Positions 1 through 8,729 of a stretch of DNA of 64,000 nucleotides are shown here, piece by piece. The stretch lies in NCBI GenBank assembly GCA_002937855.1, contig PTKS01000002.1, forward strand, positions 1 through 64,000, in the 5' to 3' direction. A program made the position numbers and the translations under genes. Position 1 is the stretch's first letter, and each line of letters begins with the position of its first letter. The notes beneath the pieces are model-generated. The model worked only from the letters and a program-made list of their open reading frames with translations, made no database searches and was not told the DNA's origin. The DNA comes from Alphaproteobacteria bacterium MarineAlpha5_Bin12 (lineage in GTDB: Bacteria; Pseudomonadota; Alphaproteobacteria; HIMB59; GCA-002718135).

Positions 1-878
1 TTATGTCTAATTAAAGCCTGTTTTCCAGTAAAATATTCTTTTTCTAAATTTACAATCCAACCCAAACCCAACTCATAGGGTGTACGCATCCTATTAGGTC
101 TGAGAGCTTGCTCTGCTGCCATAAAGTCAACATTAACCTGAACAAATCCTGCTTCAATGCGTACCATTTCCAATGCTATCATACCAGCAGCTAAAATTTT
201 ATAATAATGATTAAATGAAAATAGATCATCCCATACTTGCGTAGCAATCGAAGGCTCCATCCAAAGTTCATATCCAAGATCACCAGAGAATCCTGTTCTT
301 GATATCATAACTTTTTTATTATTAAGTTGAAAGTTTTCAAAATCAAAAGGCTTTAAGTTTTCAATTCCTTTAGCTCCAAGCTTGTGTAGAATTTTGCATG
401 AGAGCGGTCCTTGAAAGGCAAGGGCGGCAATTGATTGGCTAATGTCTTCTACTGTAACATCATACCCAATAGCTGTATCCTCAAACCAATTCAAATTTCT
501 TTCCGCACAACAGATTGTAAAGTCATTATCATTAAAACAAAAGACAGTTCCATCATCCACAATATATCCATCTTCATTGCACCACATTGCATATACAACT
601 TGATTTCTTCTTATTGCACTAATGTCTCTAGTGATTAACTTGTTTATGAATGCTTTTGCTTGAGATCCTTTAATTTTATATTTATGCATTGGAGTAATGT
701 CTATTACTCCAGCAGTATTACGCATTGCTGTATATTCATACTCAGCGTTAGTGTATTGGCGCACAACCTTATATCCAGCCCAACGATGCCAATCATGAGC
801 ATAACACACCTCTCTTGTTTTAGTGTGGAAGGGGGTTTCTAAAAGAGGTTTCTTATATGAAATATCTTTTTCACTCAT
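1..878 (-). CDS. GcvT-like aminomethyltransferase family protein (C-terminus cut by window edge)
   Basis: The reading frame is open from ATG at 878 to the window edge, giving about 292 residues from MSEKDISYKK onward, so the C-terminal part is missing. Fold features of the GcvT/DmdA/sarcosine-oxidase folate-binding family are visible: VIDITPMHKYKIKG, LAFQGP and SRTGFSGDLGYELWME, the last being the usual G-(Y/F)-xGE-type loop. Such proteins usually pass a one-carbon unit from a methylated amine to tetrahydrofolate. The substrate cannot be read here. Its ATG overlaps the stop of the upstream FAD oxidoreductase gene as ATGA, so it is the last visible gene of a three-gene operon starting near 3972. 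It is not a close match to DmdA in its N-terminal half. Confidence 0.8.
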   Translation of the reverse strand, partial: MSEKDISYKKPLLETPFHTKTREVCYAHDWHRWAGYKVVRQYTNAEYEYTAMRNTAGVIDITPMHKYKIKGSQAKAFINKLITRDISAIRRNQVVYAMWCNEDGYIVDDGTVFCFNDNDFTICCAERNLNWFEDTAIGYDVTVEDISQSIAALAFQGPLSCKILHKLGAKGIENLKPFDFENFQLNNKKVMISRTGFSGDLGYELWMEPSIATQVWDDLFSFNHYYKILAAGMIALEMVRIEAGFVQVNVDFMAAEQALRPNRMRTPYELGLGWIVNLEKEYFTGKQALIRH

Positions 879-2347
879 CGTAGATCTTCTATAATTTTTT
901 TTGCAGCATTTTGACCATTAATTCCAGTAATTCCACCTCCAGGATGAGTGCCAGCACTACAAAGGTATAAATTTTTTATTGGCGTTTGGTATTGTGCTGA
1001 ACCATAAAAAGGCCTCATCATTAGCATTTGATCTATTTCAAATTCACCATGATTCCAATGACCTCCGCTTACGTTGTATTTGTTTGAAATATCATTTGGA
1101 GTTAATAACTCTGCATTAGTAATGTTTAAATTTCCTATAAATTTTTTAAGGATATTTTGACATTGTTGAATGATTTTTTCCTTATCATGCGTTGAATTTT
1201 TTATATATGGAATATAATAAAGATTTAGTTTTAGTTGTTTGTCTAAAATATGAAATTCAAAACATAAATTTTCAGAAAAATTGTTGTACTTACTCGCATT
1301 AAAAGATTTTTCTACATAATTTATGTTTGGAGCAAAAATATATCGTGCATTTGATTTTTCTTTATCAATATTATTAACTATTGGTTTTTCATTTAGCAAT
1401 AAGGTTAATTTTGCAACATTTCCTTTTGATCTAAAATTTTTTGTTCTTCTGATGAAATCAGTATCCAAAGGTTCTGGACCTAATAATTCTAAATAAGTTT
1501 TTTTAGGATCTGCATTAGACACTATAATGTTTGCATTGATTATTTCATTGTTATCTAGCTCAACTCCTGAGACCCTATTTTCTATTATCTTGATTTTATT
1601 TACAGAAATATTTTTTCTTATCTCAACTCCTGAATCTATGCAAATTTTCTCTAAAGAAGAAATATAATCATTTATATTATATTTTTCTGAGTCGAATACT
1701 AAACCATTATTAATTGCTTGTTTGTATAAAAGAGTTAGTACTGATCCAGGTGACCTTGGTCCAAGGTTAGTTCCTAAAACGGCTTCATGAGATAAGATTC
1801 CTCTTAATATATCATCACTTAAATTATCTTCTAATTCGTCAGCAATATTAAGACCTATAACTCTCAAAAATTCACGCATATTTTTCTTTCCAAGTTTTCT
1901 TACATTCCAGCCCATTTTCATTAATTTTAGGGTATCCTGAAATACTCCAGATTTTATTCGAGGAGGGGTTTGATTCATAAACTGACTTAAAGAAGATGAG
2001 AATTTTTTGTATTTATTTAAAAGGATTTTAAATTTTTCTTGATTTTCTTTAGTGGCTGAAGAATTATGAAAAATAATTCCGTTTTGACTCTCTTCAATTA
2101 TTGTGTGATTTGTATCTGGATTTAAACTTACTATGTAAGAATTTTGGTTTAACTGAGGTATGTCAATATTTAAATCAGATATAATTTTTTTAGAAAATGA
2201 ATTAGCAAAATTTGCACAATTAGCCAAACCACCAACTTCACTATTTTTTTCAAGGATAAGAATTTTGTATTTTCTTTTTGCCAAATAAGAAGCACATACT
2301 AATCCATTGTGACCCCCTCCAATAATTATGACATCATATTTTTTCAT
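875..2347 (-). CDS. PYROXD2/CrtI-like FAD-dependent oxidoreductase
   Basis: This 490-residue protein starts with the Rossmann FAD-binding motif IIGGGHNGL (residues 8-16) followed by an acidic strand end (LILEKN). It ends with the FAD-proximal signature CSAGTHPGGGITGINGQNAA. This architecture is that of phytoene-desaturase-related oxidoreductases of the PYROXD2 group, whose bacterial substrates are largely unknown. It is a diverged paralogue of the neighbour at 2344-3972. The two genes overlap by ATGA (2344-2347), and this gene overlaps the GcvT-like gene in the same way, so the three are probably translated in step. Carotenoid synthesis is unlikely because no other crt gene is present. An amine dehydrogenase role is inferred from context only. 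Confidence 0.75.
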   Translation of the reverse strand: MKKYDVIIIGGGHNGLVCASYLAKRKYKILILEKNSEVGGLANCANFANSFSKKIISDLNIDIPQLNQNSYIVSLNPDTNHTIIEESQNGIIFHNSSATKENQEKFKILLNKYKKFSSSLSQFMNQTPPRIKSGVFQDTLKLMKMGWNVRKLGKKNMREFLRVIGLNIADELEDNLSDDILRGILSHEAVLGTNLGPRSPGSVLTLLYKQAINNGLVFDSEKYNINDYISSLEKICIDSGVEIRKNISVNKIKIIENRVSGVELDNNEIINANIIVSNADPKKTYLELLGPEPLDTDFIRRTKNFRSKGNVAKLTLLLNEKPIVNNIDKEKSNARYIFAPNINYVEKSFNASKYNNFSENLCFEFHILDKQLKLNLYYIPYIKNSTHDKEKIIQQCQNILKKFIGNLNITNAELLTPNDISNKYNVSGGHWNHGEFEIDQMLMMRPFYGSAQYQTPIKNLYLCSAGTHPGGGITGINGQNAAKKIIEDLR

Positions 2348-3972
2348 ATGTAGTGTGACTCACTTTTTTTACCTAATTCCCTTAAAATTTCCCTAGCCGC
2401 ATTTGCTCCTGGAGCCCCCATGACACCTCCTCCTGGATGAGTACTTGATCCACACATATAAAGATTATTTATTGGTGTTTTATATTGCGCAAAACCGGGT
2501 ATTGGCCTGTTAAACATTAGTTGATCCATTGTAAGTTCACCTTGAAAGATGTTTCCCTCTGTTAAACCAACTTCTTTTTCTAACTCTTGAGGAGATCTAA
2601 TTTCAGCATGTAAAATGATATCATTAAAGTTATTAGAAAACTTTCCTATTCTATTCATTACATGTTTACCAAACTCCAATCTTTTTTCTTCGGTCCATCC
2701 ACCATTAGCTAAATTATATGGAACATACTGAATAAATACAGACATATAATGTTTTCCCTCTGGCACCATAGTTGGATCATTAATACTAGGAACACACATA
2801 TCTACATATGGAAGTCTAGACCACTCACCATTCTTCCAATCATCATAAGCACCTTCCATTTCCTCTATAGTTTGAGTGATGTGCATATCCCCTGTACCAG
2901 CAGGATCTCCGGCTGGTATGCTTTTCCAACTAGGTAAATCATCAAGTGCAATATTAAGTTTTCCTGATGAGCCTCGAATCTTAAAGTTTTTTACTGCATT
3001 ATAAAAATCACCAGGCAAATCTTTTTCTTTTACAGTTTTTAAAAAAGTTCTTTTTACATCCATATTAGAAACTATACGCTTAGCATAAATTTCATCTCCA
3101 TTTTTTAACACAACACCATATGAACGATTATTTCTTATTAGAATTTCTTTTACTTCAGCATCAGTTTTTATTTCACCTCCAGAGGCAATAAATGATTTTG
3201 ACATAGCTTTAGACACTGATCCCATTCCTCCTCTTGAATAACCCCAAGCTCCAACTGTTCCATCCACTTCACCCATATAGTGGTGCAACAATACATATGC
3301 AGAACCAGGCGAATAGGGACCTAATGCTGTGCCAATAATAGCTGATCCAGCTAAATGTGCTTTTACAACTTCAGACTCAAAATATTCATCTAAATAATCT
3401 TTAACACTCATAGTCCAAAATCTTATAGTGTCATAAATTTCTTTTTCGCCAAGTCCACCAAGTTCATCTTTTGCTGCGAAAAATTTTGCAAACTCAAAAA
3501 GACCCATTATATCTTTTGGTTTAAAAGATGTGGGGTCAGGAGGAGTCATTTTAAGTAAAGGTTTGATGATTTTGCATTGTCTCATAACATCTCTACCAAA
3601 TCTCTCATAAGCTTCTGCATCTCTTTTAGAAAATTTTGCTATTGAACGATAGGTTAAATCATGATCACTGTAGTGAGCATAAAAACTTCCATCCTCTAAC
3701 ATTGTTGCACTTCCTTCATAAGGAATAATTTGCAATCCATGTTTAGATAACTCAAGATCTCTATAAATCTCTGGACGCAATAAACTACATACATAAGAGC
3801 AATTTGAGTATGTAAATCCAGGATGAAGTTCTCTACTAACCGTAGCTCCTCCAATATATGGTTGTTTTTCAAGAACTATAACCTTAAGTCCATTTTTTGC
3901 AAGATAGCACCCAGTTGTTAGACCATTATGTCCTCCACCAATTATTGCAATATCATATGAATTTTTTGCCAT
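2344..3972 (-). CDS. PYROXD2-like FAD-dependent oxidoreductase, first gene of operon
   Basis: The 542-residue product MAKNSYDIAIIGGGHNGL has the dinucleotide motif at its N-terminus and the FAD-proximal C-terminal motif CGSSTHPGGGVMGAPGANAA. It is longer than its downstream paralogue and resembles PYROXD2-type oxidoreductases of unknown substrate. An in-frame TTG at 4011 would add 13 residues. I prefer ATG 3972 because the motif then begins at the usual distance and because the TTG lies inside a palindrome (3996-4011) that looks like an operator. It heads a leftward operon with a second oxidoreductase and a GcvT-like protein, and is divergent from a TetR regulator gene, a typical regulator-target arrangement. 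Confidence 0.77.
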   Translation of the reverse strand: MAKNSYDIAIIGGGHNGLTTGCYLAKNGLKVIVLEKQPYIGGATVSRELHPGFTYSNCSYVCSLLRPEIYRDLELSKHGLQIIPYEGSATMLEDGSFYAHYSDHDLTYRSIAKFSKRDAEAYERFGRDVMRQCKIIKPLLKMTPPDPTSFKPKDIMGLFEFAKFFAAKDELGGLGEKEIYDTIRFWTMSVKDYLDEYFESEVVKAHLAGSAIIGTALGPYSPGSAYVLLHHYMGEVDGTVGAWGYSRGGMGSVSKAMSKSFIASGGEIKTDAEVKEILIRNNRSYGVVLKNGDEIYAKRIVSNMDVKRTFLKTVKEKDLPGDFYNAVKNFKIRGSSGKLNIALDDLPSWKSIPAGDPAGTGDMHITQTIEEMEGAYDDWKNGEWSRLPYVDMCVPSINDPTMVPEGKHYMSVFIQYVPYNLANGGWTEEKRLEFGKHVMNRIGKFSNNFNDIILHAEIRSPQELEKEVGLTEGNIFQGELTMDQLMFNRPIPGFAQYKTPINNLYMCGSSTHPGGGVMGAPGANAAREILRELGKKSESHYI

Positions 3973-3978
3973 GAAAGG

Positions 3979-4011
3979 TTGAACAATATATCTCTTTGAA
4001 CAACCATTCAA
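3979..4011. promoter_or_regulatory. Candidate TetR-family operator in divergent control region
   Basis: The sequence TTGAACAACCATTCAA at 3996-4011 is an inverted repeat with 5-bp arms (TTGAA/TTCAA) and a 6-bp spacer. A further copy of TTGAACAA lies at 3979-3986, exactly 17 bp away. The same TTGAAC-N3-CATTCAA pattern recurs at 16760-16775. On the minus strand a weak promoter TTGAAT-N15-TATATT would overlap it. The site sits between the oxidoreductase operon and the BetI-like regulator at 4064, so autoregulation plus repression of the operon is a reasonable inference. Confidence 0.5.
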
Positions 4012-4063
4012 CCAAATTTCTTGTGTTTGTGGTTATTTTATGTCAGTAAAATAATGTCATATT

Positions 4064-4705
4064 ATGGAAACTGCACTTATGAACAAAAAAACGAATATAA
4101 GAACTCAAAATAAAAAAGAAAGCAACCTCAAGTTAATAAACTCAGCAATAAAAAGTATTTCTAAAAGAGGAATAAATGAGACAACTATGTCAAATGTTTC
4201 CCAAGGCGCTGGCTTGTCTCAAGGAATTGTAAATTTTCATTTTAAAAGTAAAGAATTATTATTGATTGAAACTTTAAAGTTTATATCAAATGAGTATTTA
4301 GAGGCTTTTGAGAAAAAACTGAGAAAAGCAGGAGATAATCCTGCTAATAAAATTGCAGCAATCATTGATAATGATTTTGATAAGAAGATATGTAATCAAG
4401 AAAAAATTGCTGTTTGGTATACTTTTTTCAGCGAAGTAAAGTTTAAACCAGTTTATTTGCAAATTTGCAAGGAACGTGATGAGTATTATAATAGAACTGT
4501 AATAAATATTATACACAAATTAATAAAATTTGAAAAAAATAATTTATTATCAGCTAAAAGTATTGCAACGAGTTTATTTGCGTTAACAATGGGATTGTGG
4601 CTTGATCAACTTGTTGATGCAGAAAATTTCAATAGAAATGAAGCTAAAAAGATTTGCATTAATCATATAAAGAATTATTTCCCCAATCAATTTAACAAGT
4701 ATTAA
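4064..4705 (+). CDS. TetR/AcrR-family transcriptional regulator, BetI-like
   Basis: The 213-residue protein has an N-terminal TetR helix-turn-helix: INSAIKSISKRGINETTMSNV, then the recognition segment AGLSQGIVNFHFKSKELLL (about residues 49-67). The GLSQGIVxFHFxSKE wording is typical of BetI-like repressors, which respond to choline, betaine or related cations. The C-terminal ligand domain is diverged, so the ligand is unknown. ATG 4064 is taken as start; ATG 4079 is also possible. The stop is 2 bp before the first permease gene, so regulator and transporter share a transcript. Palindromes at 3996 and 16760 are candidate binding sites. Confidence 0.85.
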   Translation: METALMNKKTNIRTQNKKESNLKLINSAIKSISKRGINETTMSNVSQGAGLSQGIVNFHFKSKELLLIETLKFISNEYLEAFEKKLRKAGDNPANKIAAIIDNDFDKKICNQEKIAVWYTFFSEVKFKPVYLQICKERDEYYNRTVINIIHKLIKFEKNNLLSAKSIATSLFALTMGLWLDQLVDAENFNRNEAKKICINHIKNYFPNQFNKY

Positions 4706-4707
4706 AA

Positions 4708-5592
4708 ATGATCATTTCATTAAAAAAAATTTATGCAAAAAATGAAAATATAAAAGCTTACCTTTTGCTCTTTCCAGCATTGATGTTAGTGATTTTAGCT
4801 ATGGCATCTCCAATGCTTCTTACATTTTTAACAAGTTTTCACACTCAAGTAAGTATGATGGAAATAGATACAACATTAACAATAGATAGATATAAAGATT
4901 TTTTTAATAAGCCAGTCTATACCACTCTTCTCGGAAGATCACTTAAGATATCATTCTTTGTAACTTTGGTAACATTAATCACAACATACCCTCTTGCTTA
5001 TTACATAGCTTTTTATGTGAAAAAAAATAAAATGCTATGGATTGTACTTATGACATTGCCTTTTTGGACAAGTTATTTGTTAAGGGTATTTTCTTGGAAA
5101 GTTATACTTGGGCATAAGGGAGTTGTTAATAGCGCATTAATGGCAGTTGGGATGATTGAGGAACCTCTTGGTTTTTTAATATATAGCCAAACAGCTGTTG
5201 TTTTAACGTTAGCACATGCTTGGGCAGCATTTGCAATTTTGCCCTTATATGTTTCCTTAGATAAAATAGACAAATCACTTTTAGAAGCGTCATATGACTT
5301 AGGAAATAGCAAATTCCAAACTTTTTGGCGCGTAACTTTCCCTCTTTCTTTGCCTGGGGTTATTGGGGCAATCCTAATTATATTTATACCAACTGTTGGA
5401 GATTATGTTACTCCTCAACTTGTAGGTGGAACAGATGGTCGGATGTTATCAAATATGATTCAAGCTTTATTTGGTAGAGCCAATAATTTTCCTTTAGGCG
5501 CAGCTTCAGCTGTAATTATGTTGTTATCAGTCAGTTCAGTCGCATTAATAGTAACTTATATAACAAGAAAAGTTTCTTTGAGGATGTCTTAA
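4708..5592 (+). CDS. potB: ABC transporter permease, PotB-type (spermidine/putrescine family)
   Basis: This 294-residue inner-membrane protein has about six hydrophobic segments, the first at residues 18-42. It carries the ABC importer EAA loop as EASYDLGNSKFQTFWRVTFP (about residues 193-212), which docks onto the ATPase. Length and sequence fit PotB/PotH-type permeases for polyamines and related cations. It follows the TetR gene by 2 bp and overlaps the next permease as TAATG at 5590-5594. The polyamine catabolic genes nearby support a polyamine or similar cationic substrate, though betaine-like compounds remain possible given the BetI-like regulator. Confidence 0.85.
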   Translation: MIISLKKIYAKNENIKAYLLLFPALMLVILAMASPMLLTFLTSFHTQVSMMEIDTTLTIDRYKDFFNKPVYTTLLGRSLKISFFVTLVTLITTYPLAYYIAFYVKKNKMLWIVLMTLPFWTSYLLRVFSWKVILGHKGVVNSALMAVGMIEEPLGFLIYSQTAVVLTLAHAWAAFAILPLYVSLDKIDKSLLEASYDLGNSKFQTFWRVTFPLSLPGVIGAILIIFIPTVGDYVTPQLVGGTDGRMLSNMIQALFGRANNFPLGAASAVIMLLSVSSVALIVTYITRKVSLRMS

Positions 5593-6401
5593 TGTATAAA
5601 AAAAATAATATACTATTTTTATATTCAATTTTATATTTTGCATTTTTATATATTCCAGTAATGCTACTACCCGTATTTTCATTTAACGATGCAATTCATA
5701 TGGTATTTCCTCTTAAAGGTTTTACCTTAAAATGGTATGATCAAATGATACACGCAAGCAGACTACACCAAGCGTTATTTAACAGTATCAAAGTAGGTGT
5801 TATAGCTTCAATTTTTAGTACATTAATAGCTTTATTAGCCGCAAAAGCTTTTACCAAATACAAACTTAGATTAAGGCAATTATCGTATGGCGCAATTCTT
5901 TTACCTTTTGTTATACCTGAAATAATAATTGCTGTTTCTTTAATTGTTTTGTGGACTGGTATGGGGTTGCAATTAGGATTAATTCCAGTAACTCTTTCTC
6001 ATATTCTTTTTTGCACACCTTTTTGCATGTTAGTTTTAATATCTAGAATGGAAGGTTTTGATAAAAATTTAGAAGAGGCAGCAATGGATTTAGGGGAGAA
6101 TGCTTGGGGAACTTTTTGGAGGGTTACATTTCCTTTGGTTTTACCCGCAATAGTAGCATCATTACTTTTGTCTTTCGTGATTTCATTTGATGAATTTATA
6201 TTAGCATTTTTTCTAACTTCAAATGATCAGACACTACCACTTTATATGTGGGGACAACTTAGATTCCCAAAAAAATTACCCCATGTACTTGCTTTAGGAG
6301 CTGTAATAATAGTGGCTACATCAATCATAGTTATGTTATCTTACTGGCTGAGAAATTTAGGAAACCCTTCAGGCAAGAAAAATAATATAGGTGGAATTTA
6401 A
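5592..6401 (+). CDS. potC: ABC transporter permease, PotC-type
   Basis: The second permease of the importer is 269 residues long with about six membrane segments. Its EAA loop reads EEAAMDLGENAWGTFWRVTF. A first transmembrane segment starts near residue 7 and lacks a cleavable signal, as is usual for PotC/PotI. Start and stop are coupled to the flanking genes by TAATG overlaps (5590-5594 and 6399-6403), which suits fixed subunit ratios. The conserved order permease-permease-ATPase matches Pot-type systems, with the binding protein encoded on the opposite strand downstream. Confidence 0.85.
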   Translation: MYKKNNILFLYSILYFAFLYIPVMLLPVFSFNDAIHMVFPLKGFTLKWYDQMIHASRLHQALFNSIKVGVIASIFSTLIALLAAKAFTKYKLRLRQLSYGAILLPFVIPEIIIAVSLIVLWTGMGLQLGLIPVTLSHILFCTPFCMLVLISRMEGFDKNLEEAAMDLGENAWGTFWRVTFPLVLPAIVASLLLSFVISFDEFILAFFLTSNDQTLPLYMWGQLRFPKKLPHVLALGAVIIVATSIIVMLSYWLRNLGNPSGKKNNIGGI

Positions 6402-7489
6402 TGAGTGATAAAGAATTTATAAAAATTAAAAATGTTTCAAAAAAATTTGATGATGTTGTTGCGGTGGATGATGTAAATATTGATATAGCTAAAGGAGAAT
6501 TTTTTTCATTATTAGGACCTTCTGGCTGTGGTAAAACAACTCTCTTAAGAATATTAGCTGGTTTTGAATATCCTTCTTTTGGAAAAGTTTTAATAGACAA
6601 TATTGATGTAACAGATATTACTCCTAACTTAAGACCTACAAATATGGTGTTTCAAAACTATGCTATTTTCCCCCATATAAATGTTAAAAGAAATATAGAA
6701 TTTGGATTAAGAAAAGAAAAACTTTCGAGAGAAGAATTAAATCAAAGAGTAAATGATGCTCTTAAAATGGTTCAACTGGAGGGCTATGAAGATAGATTTT
6801 CCAATCAACTTTCAGGAGGACAGAGACAAAGAATTGCTTTGGCTAGAGCATTAGTTAAACAACCGAAAGTATTATTATTAGATGAACCGCTTGGAGCATT
6901 AGATAAAAAATTAAGAGAAGAAATGCAACTGGAATTAAGAAAACTTCAAAGAAGTGTGGGGATTACTTTTATATTCGTTACTCACGATCAAGAAGAAGCA
7001 ATGACCATGTCAGACAGAGTTGCAGTTATGAACAAGGGGCAAATTTTACAAATCTCTCCTCCAAAAGATTTATATAATAATCCAAAAAATTTATTTGTTG
7101 GAGATTTTATAGGACAGATAAATTTTCTTGAGTCAGAAGTTAAAAGCGTAGACCAACAGAATGTAAAAGTATCAATTAAAAACCTTGGAGACTATACATT
7201 AACATATATTGATAATATCAACCAAGGAGAATCAATCGTGTGTGCTATAAGACCTGAAACAATTCAAATAACTAAAAATAACGATCAAATAAAATCTGAT
7301 ATTTCTGTTAAAGGGAAAATATCAAATACTTCATTTTATGGCAATATGACATACGTTTATGTAGAAATAGAGGGAATTAAAAAACCTCTGATGATTTCAA
7401 CATCTGATCCACTTGAAGGTTTAACCTATAATTCAGACTGTTTTATTAATATTAATTTGAAAGATATTAGACTAATTAAAAAAAATTAA
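6401..7489 (+). CDS. potA: ABC transporter ATP-binding protein, PotA-type
   Basis: The 362-residue ATPase has Walker A GPSGCGKTT at residues 39-47, a Q-loop (VFQNYAIFPH), signature LSGGQRQRIALARAL, Walker B LLLDEPLGALD and an H-loop FVTHDQEEA. The C-terminal third is a TOBE-type domain (CAIRPETIQI) as found in PotA, where it has regulatory roles. It powers the two permeases encoded just upstream and is the last gene of the tetR-potBCA operon. Its TAA stop lies inside the left arm of a strong bidirectional terminator hairpin (7486-7516). Confidence 0.9.
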   Translation: MSDKEFIKIKNVSKKFDDVVAVDDVNIDIAKGEFFSLLGPSGCGKTTLLRILAGFEYPSFGKVLIDNIDVTDITPNLRPTNMVFQNYAIFPHINVKRNIEFGLRKEKLSREELNQRVNDALKMVQLEGYEDRFSNQLSGGQRQRIALARALVKQPKVLLLDEPLGALDKKLREEMQLELRKLQRSVGITFIFVTHDQEEAMTMSDRVAVMNKGQILQISPPKDLYNNPKNLFVGDFIGQINFLESEVKSVDQQNVKVSIKNLGDYTLTYIDNINQGESIVCAIRPETIQITKNNDQIKSDISVKGKISNTSFYGNMTYVYVEIEGIKKPLMISTSDPLEGLTYNSDCFININLKDIRLIKKN

Positions 7490-7530
7490 CCCGCAATAAG
7501 TAATATTGCGGGTTAATAAGTTTTATTTTT
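7479..7530. terminator. Bidirectional rho-independent terminator
   Basis: A perfect 13-bp inverted repeat, TTAACCCGCAATA at 7486-7498 and its complement at 7504-7516, encloses a 5-nt loop. A T-rich run follows on the plus strand (7520-7530), and an A-run precedes it (7479-7485), giving a T-tract on the minus strand. It therefore should end both the potBCA transcript and the convergent potD transcript. It is the most GC-rich short segment in the neighbourhood. Confidence 0.9.
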
Positions 7531-7538
7531 TTTAAAGA

Positions 7539-8651
7539 TTAGCCACCAGCTGTATATTCAGCCCATTGCATTTCAATATAATCACTAATTTCATCACTAG
7601 GATTATTACTAAAATTACCATTATTTAAATGAGCTATAGGATCTGGAGCTAGACCTCTTTCAGCTAAACCAGCTTCATCAATTGTTTCATATCCACTTTT
7701 ATTTGAATGACCATAACCCCATTCATTCAGTAAATACTCAGAAGTTTCTGCACTAATTGCTGATTCAATCAGATCATAAGCTAAATCAAGATTAGGAGCA
7801 TCTTTATGAATAACTAATCCACATGACCATGTTAAAGTACCTTCTTTAGGACTCATCATCGGATAACCAGTGTTCCAAGAAGATTCATTCCAACCAAGAG
7901 CACACCAAACTTCTTCATCCATTAAAGCTTGTTCCATAGTTGCAGTGTCAGTAGTAAATATTTTTACATTTTTACGCATTTTTCTTAACGCTTCATATAC
8001 ACTATCAACTTGAGCTTTAGTCACATGTTCCATTCTAGTAACATCAATTCCATGATAAATAGCTACCAAATACCAAGAGTCAGCTGCTGAGTCTAGTATT
8101 GCAAGTTTACCTTCCATTCTATCATCAAAAAGCAATCCTAAACTTTCATTACCTTCTGACATCCAGTTAACTTTATCTGGATTGTAAATTAATGAAGTAT
8201 CACCCCAATCTACAGGAGCCATCCATTGTTTACCATCAAAGTTAACTGTACCCATTTCTGTAAGTTCTGGAAACAATTGTCCCCAACTAGGTAGCCTACT
8301 TGTATCAATAGGTTGGATTACTCCAGCTCTAACCCATCTTGGCGGATCAGAGTAGCAAGGATGTATAACATCTGTTACATAACCTGCACGAAGTTTTTGC
8401 AAACCTTCTTCCGCATCACCAAAGGTTGTATATTCTGGTGGTCCTCCGTTTTTATCTATATAGCCTTGGTAAAGACCATCGTCATCATATCCACCCCAAG
8501 TAAATAATCCTACTTGTGATGCTGCCATTGCTCTTCTACTTAACATTGGCATTGTAGTTGAAATCACCCCTGCTGCTCCAAGACCTTTTAGCATATCCCG
8601 TCTTGAAATCTCACGGTTGATTATTTTTTTTGATAAATCATATTTTGGCAT
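7539..8651 (-). CDS. potD: Extracellular solute-binding protein, PotD-type, Tat-exported
   Basis: This periplasmic binding protein is about 370 residues long. Its N-terminus carries a twin-arginine signal, SRRDMLKGLGAAG (residues 17-29), followed by a short hydrophobic stretch and a likely cleavage after RRAMA. The mature part resembles the polyamine/iron type II binding fold (FTWGGYDDDGLYQGY, YPMMSPKEGTLTWSCGLVIHKDAPN). ATG 8651 is chosen because a strong Shine-Dalgarno GAGGGG (8659-8664) lies 7 nt upstream; a TTG 15 nt earlier would bury that site in the coding sequence. It is convergent with and separated by a terminator from potBCA, so its expression can be set independently and higher, as binding proteins need. 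Confidence 0.87.
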   Translation of the reverse strand: MPKYDLSKKIINREISRRDMLKGLGAAGVISTTMPMLSRRAMAASQVGLFTWGGYDDDGLYQGYIDKNGGPPEYTTFGDAEEGLQKLRAGYVTDVIHPCYSDPPRWVRAGVIQPIDTSRLPSWGQLFPELTEMGTVNFDGKQWMAPVDWGDTSLIYNPDKVNWMSEGNESLGLLFDDRMEGKLAILDSAADSWYLVAIYHGIDVTRMEHVTKAQVDSVYEALRKMRKNVKIFTTDTATMEQALMDEEVWCALGWNESSWNTGYPMMSPKEGTLTWSCGLVIHKDAPNLDLAYDLIESAISAETSEYLLNEWGYGHSNKSGYETIDEAGLAERGLAPDPIAHLNNGNFSNNPSDEISDYIEMQWAEYTAGG

Positions 8652-8658
8652 TGTATTT

Positions 8659-8664
8659 CCCCTC
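8659..8664 (-). promoter_or_regulatory. Strong ribosome binding site of potD
   Basis: GAGGGG on the minus strand ends 7 nt before ATG 8651. Most genes in this window have no clear Shine-Dalgarno, so this site both fixes the start and suggests high translation of the binding protein. Confidence 0.8.
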
Positions 8665-8729
8665 AATATAAATCTGGATAGATATCATCAAAAAAATCGA
8701 AATATTTCAATATAAATATACAAAACTTG

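Noticed and set aside
435..842. Plus-strand open frames at 435-638 and 660-842
   Set aside because: They lie antisense within the clear GcvT-like frame that runs off the window edge, and have no recognisable motif.
3973..4011. TTG at 4011 as start of the first PYROXD2-like gene
   Set aside because: It sits inside the palindrome 3996-4011 and adds 13 residues before a normal N-terminus; ATG 3972 places the FAD motif correctly.
8699..8708. GAAATATTTC palindrome upstream of potD
   Set aside because: Short and AT-only apart from the ends, with a layout unlike the other two candidate operators.
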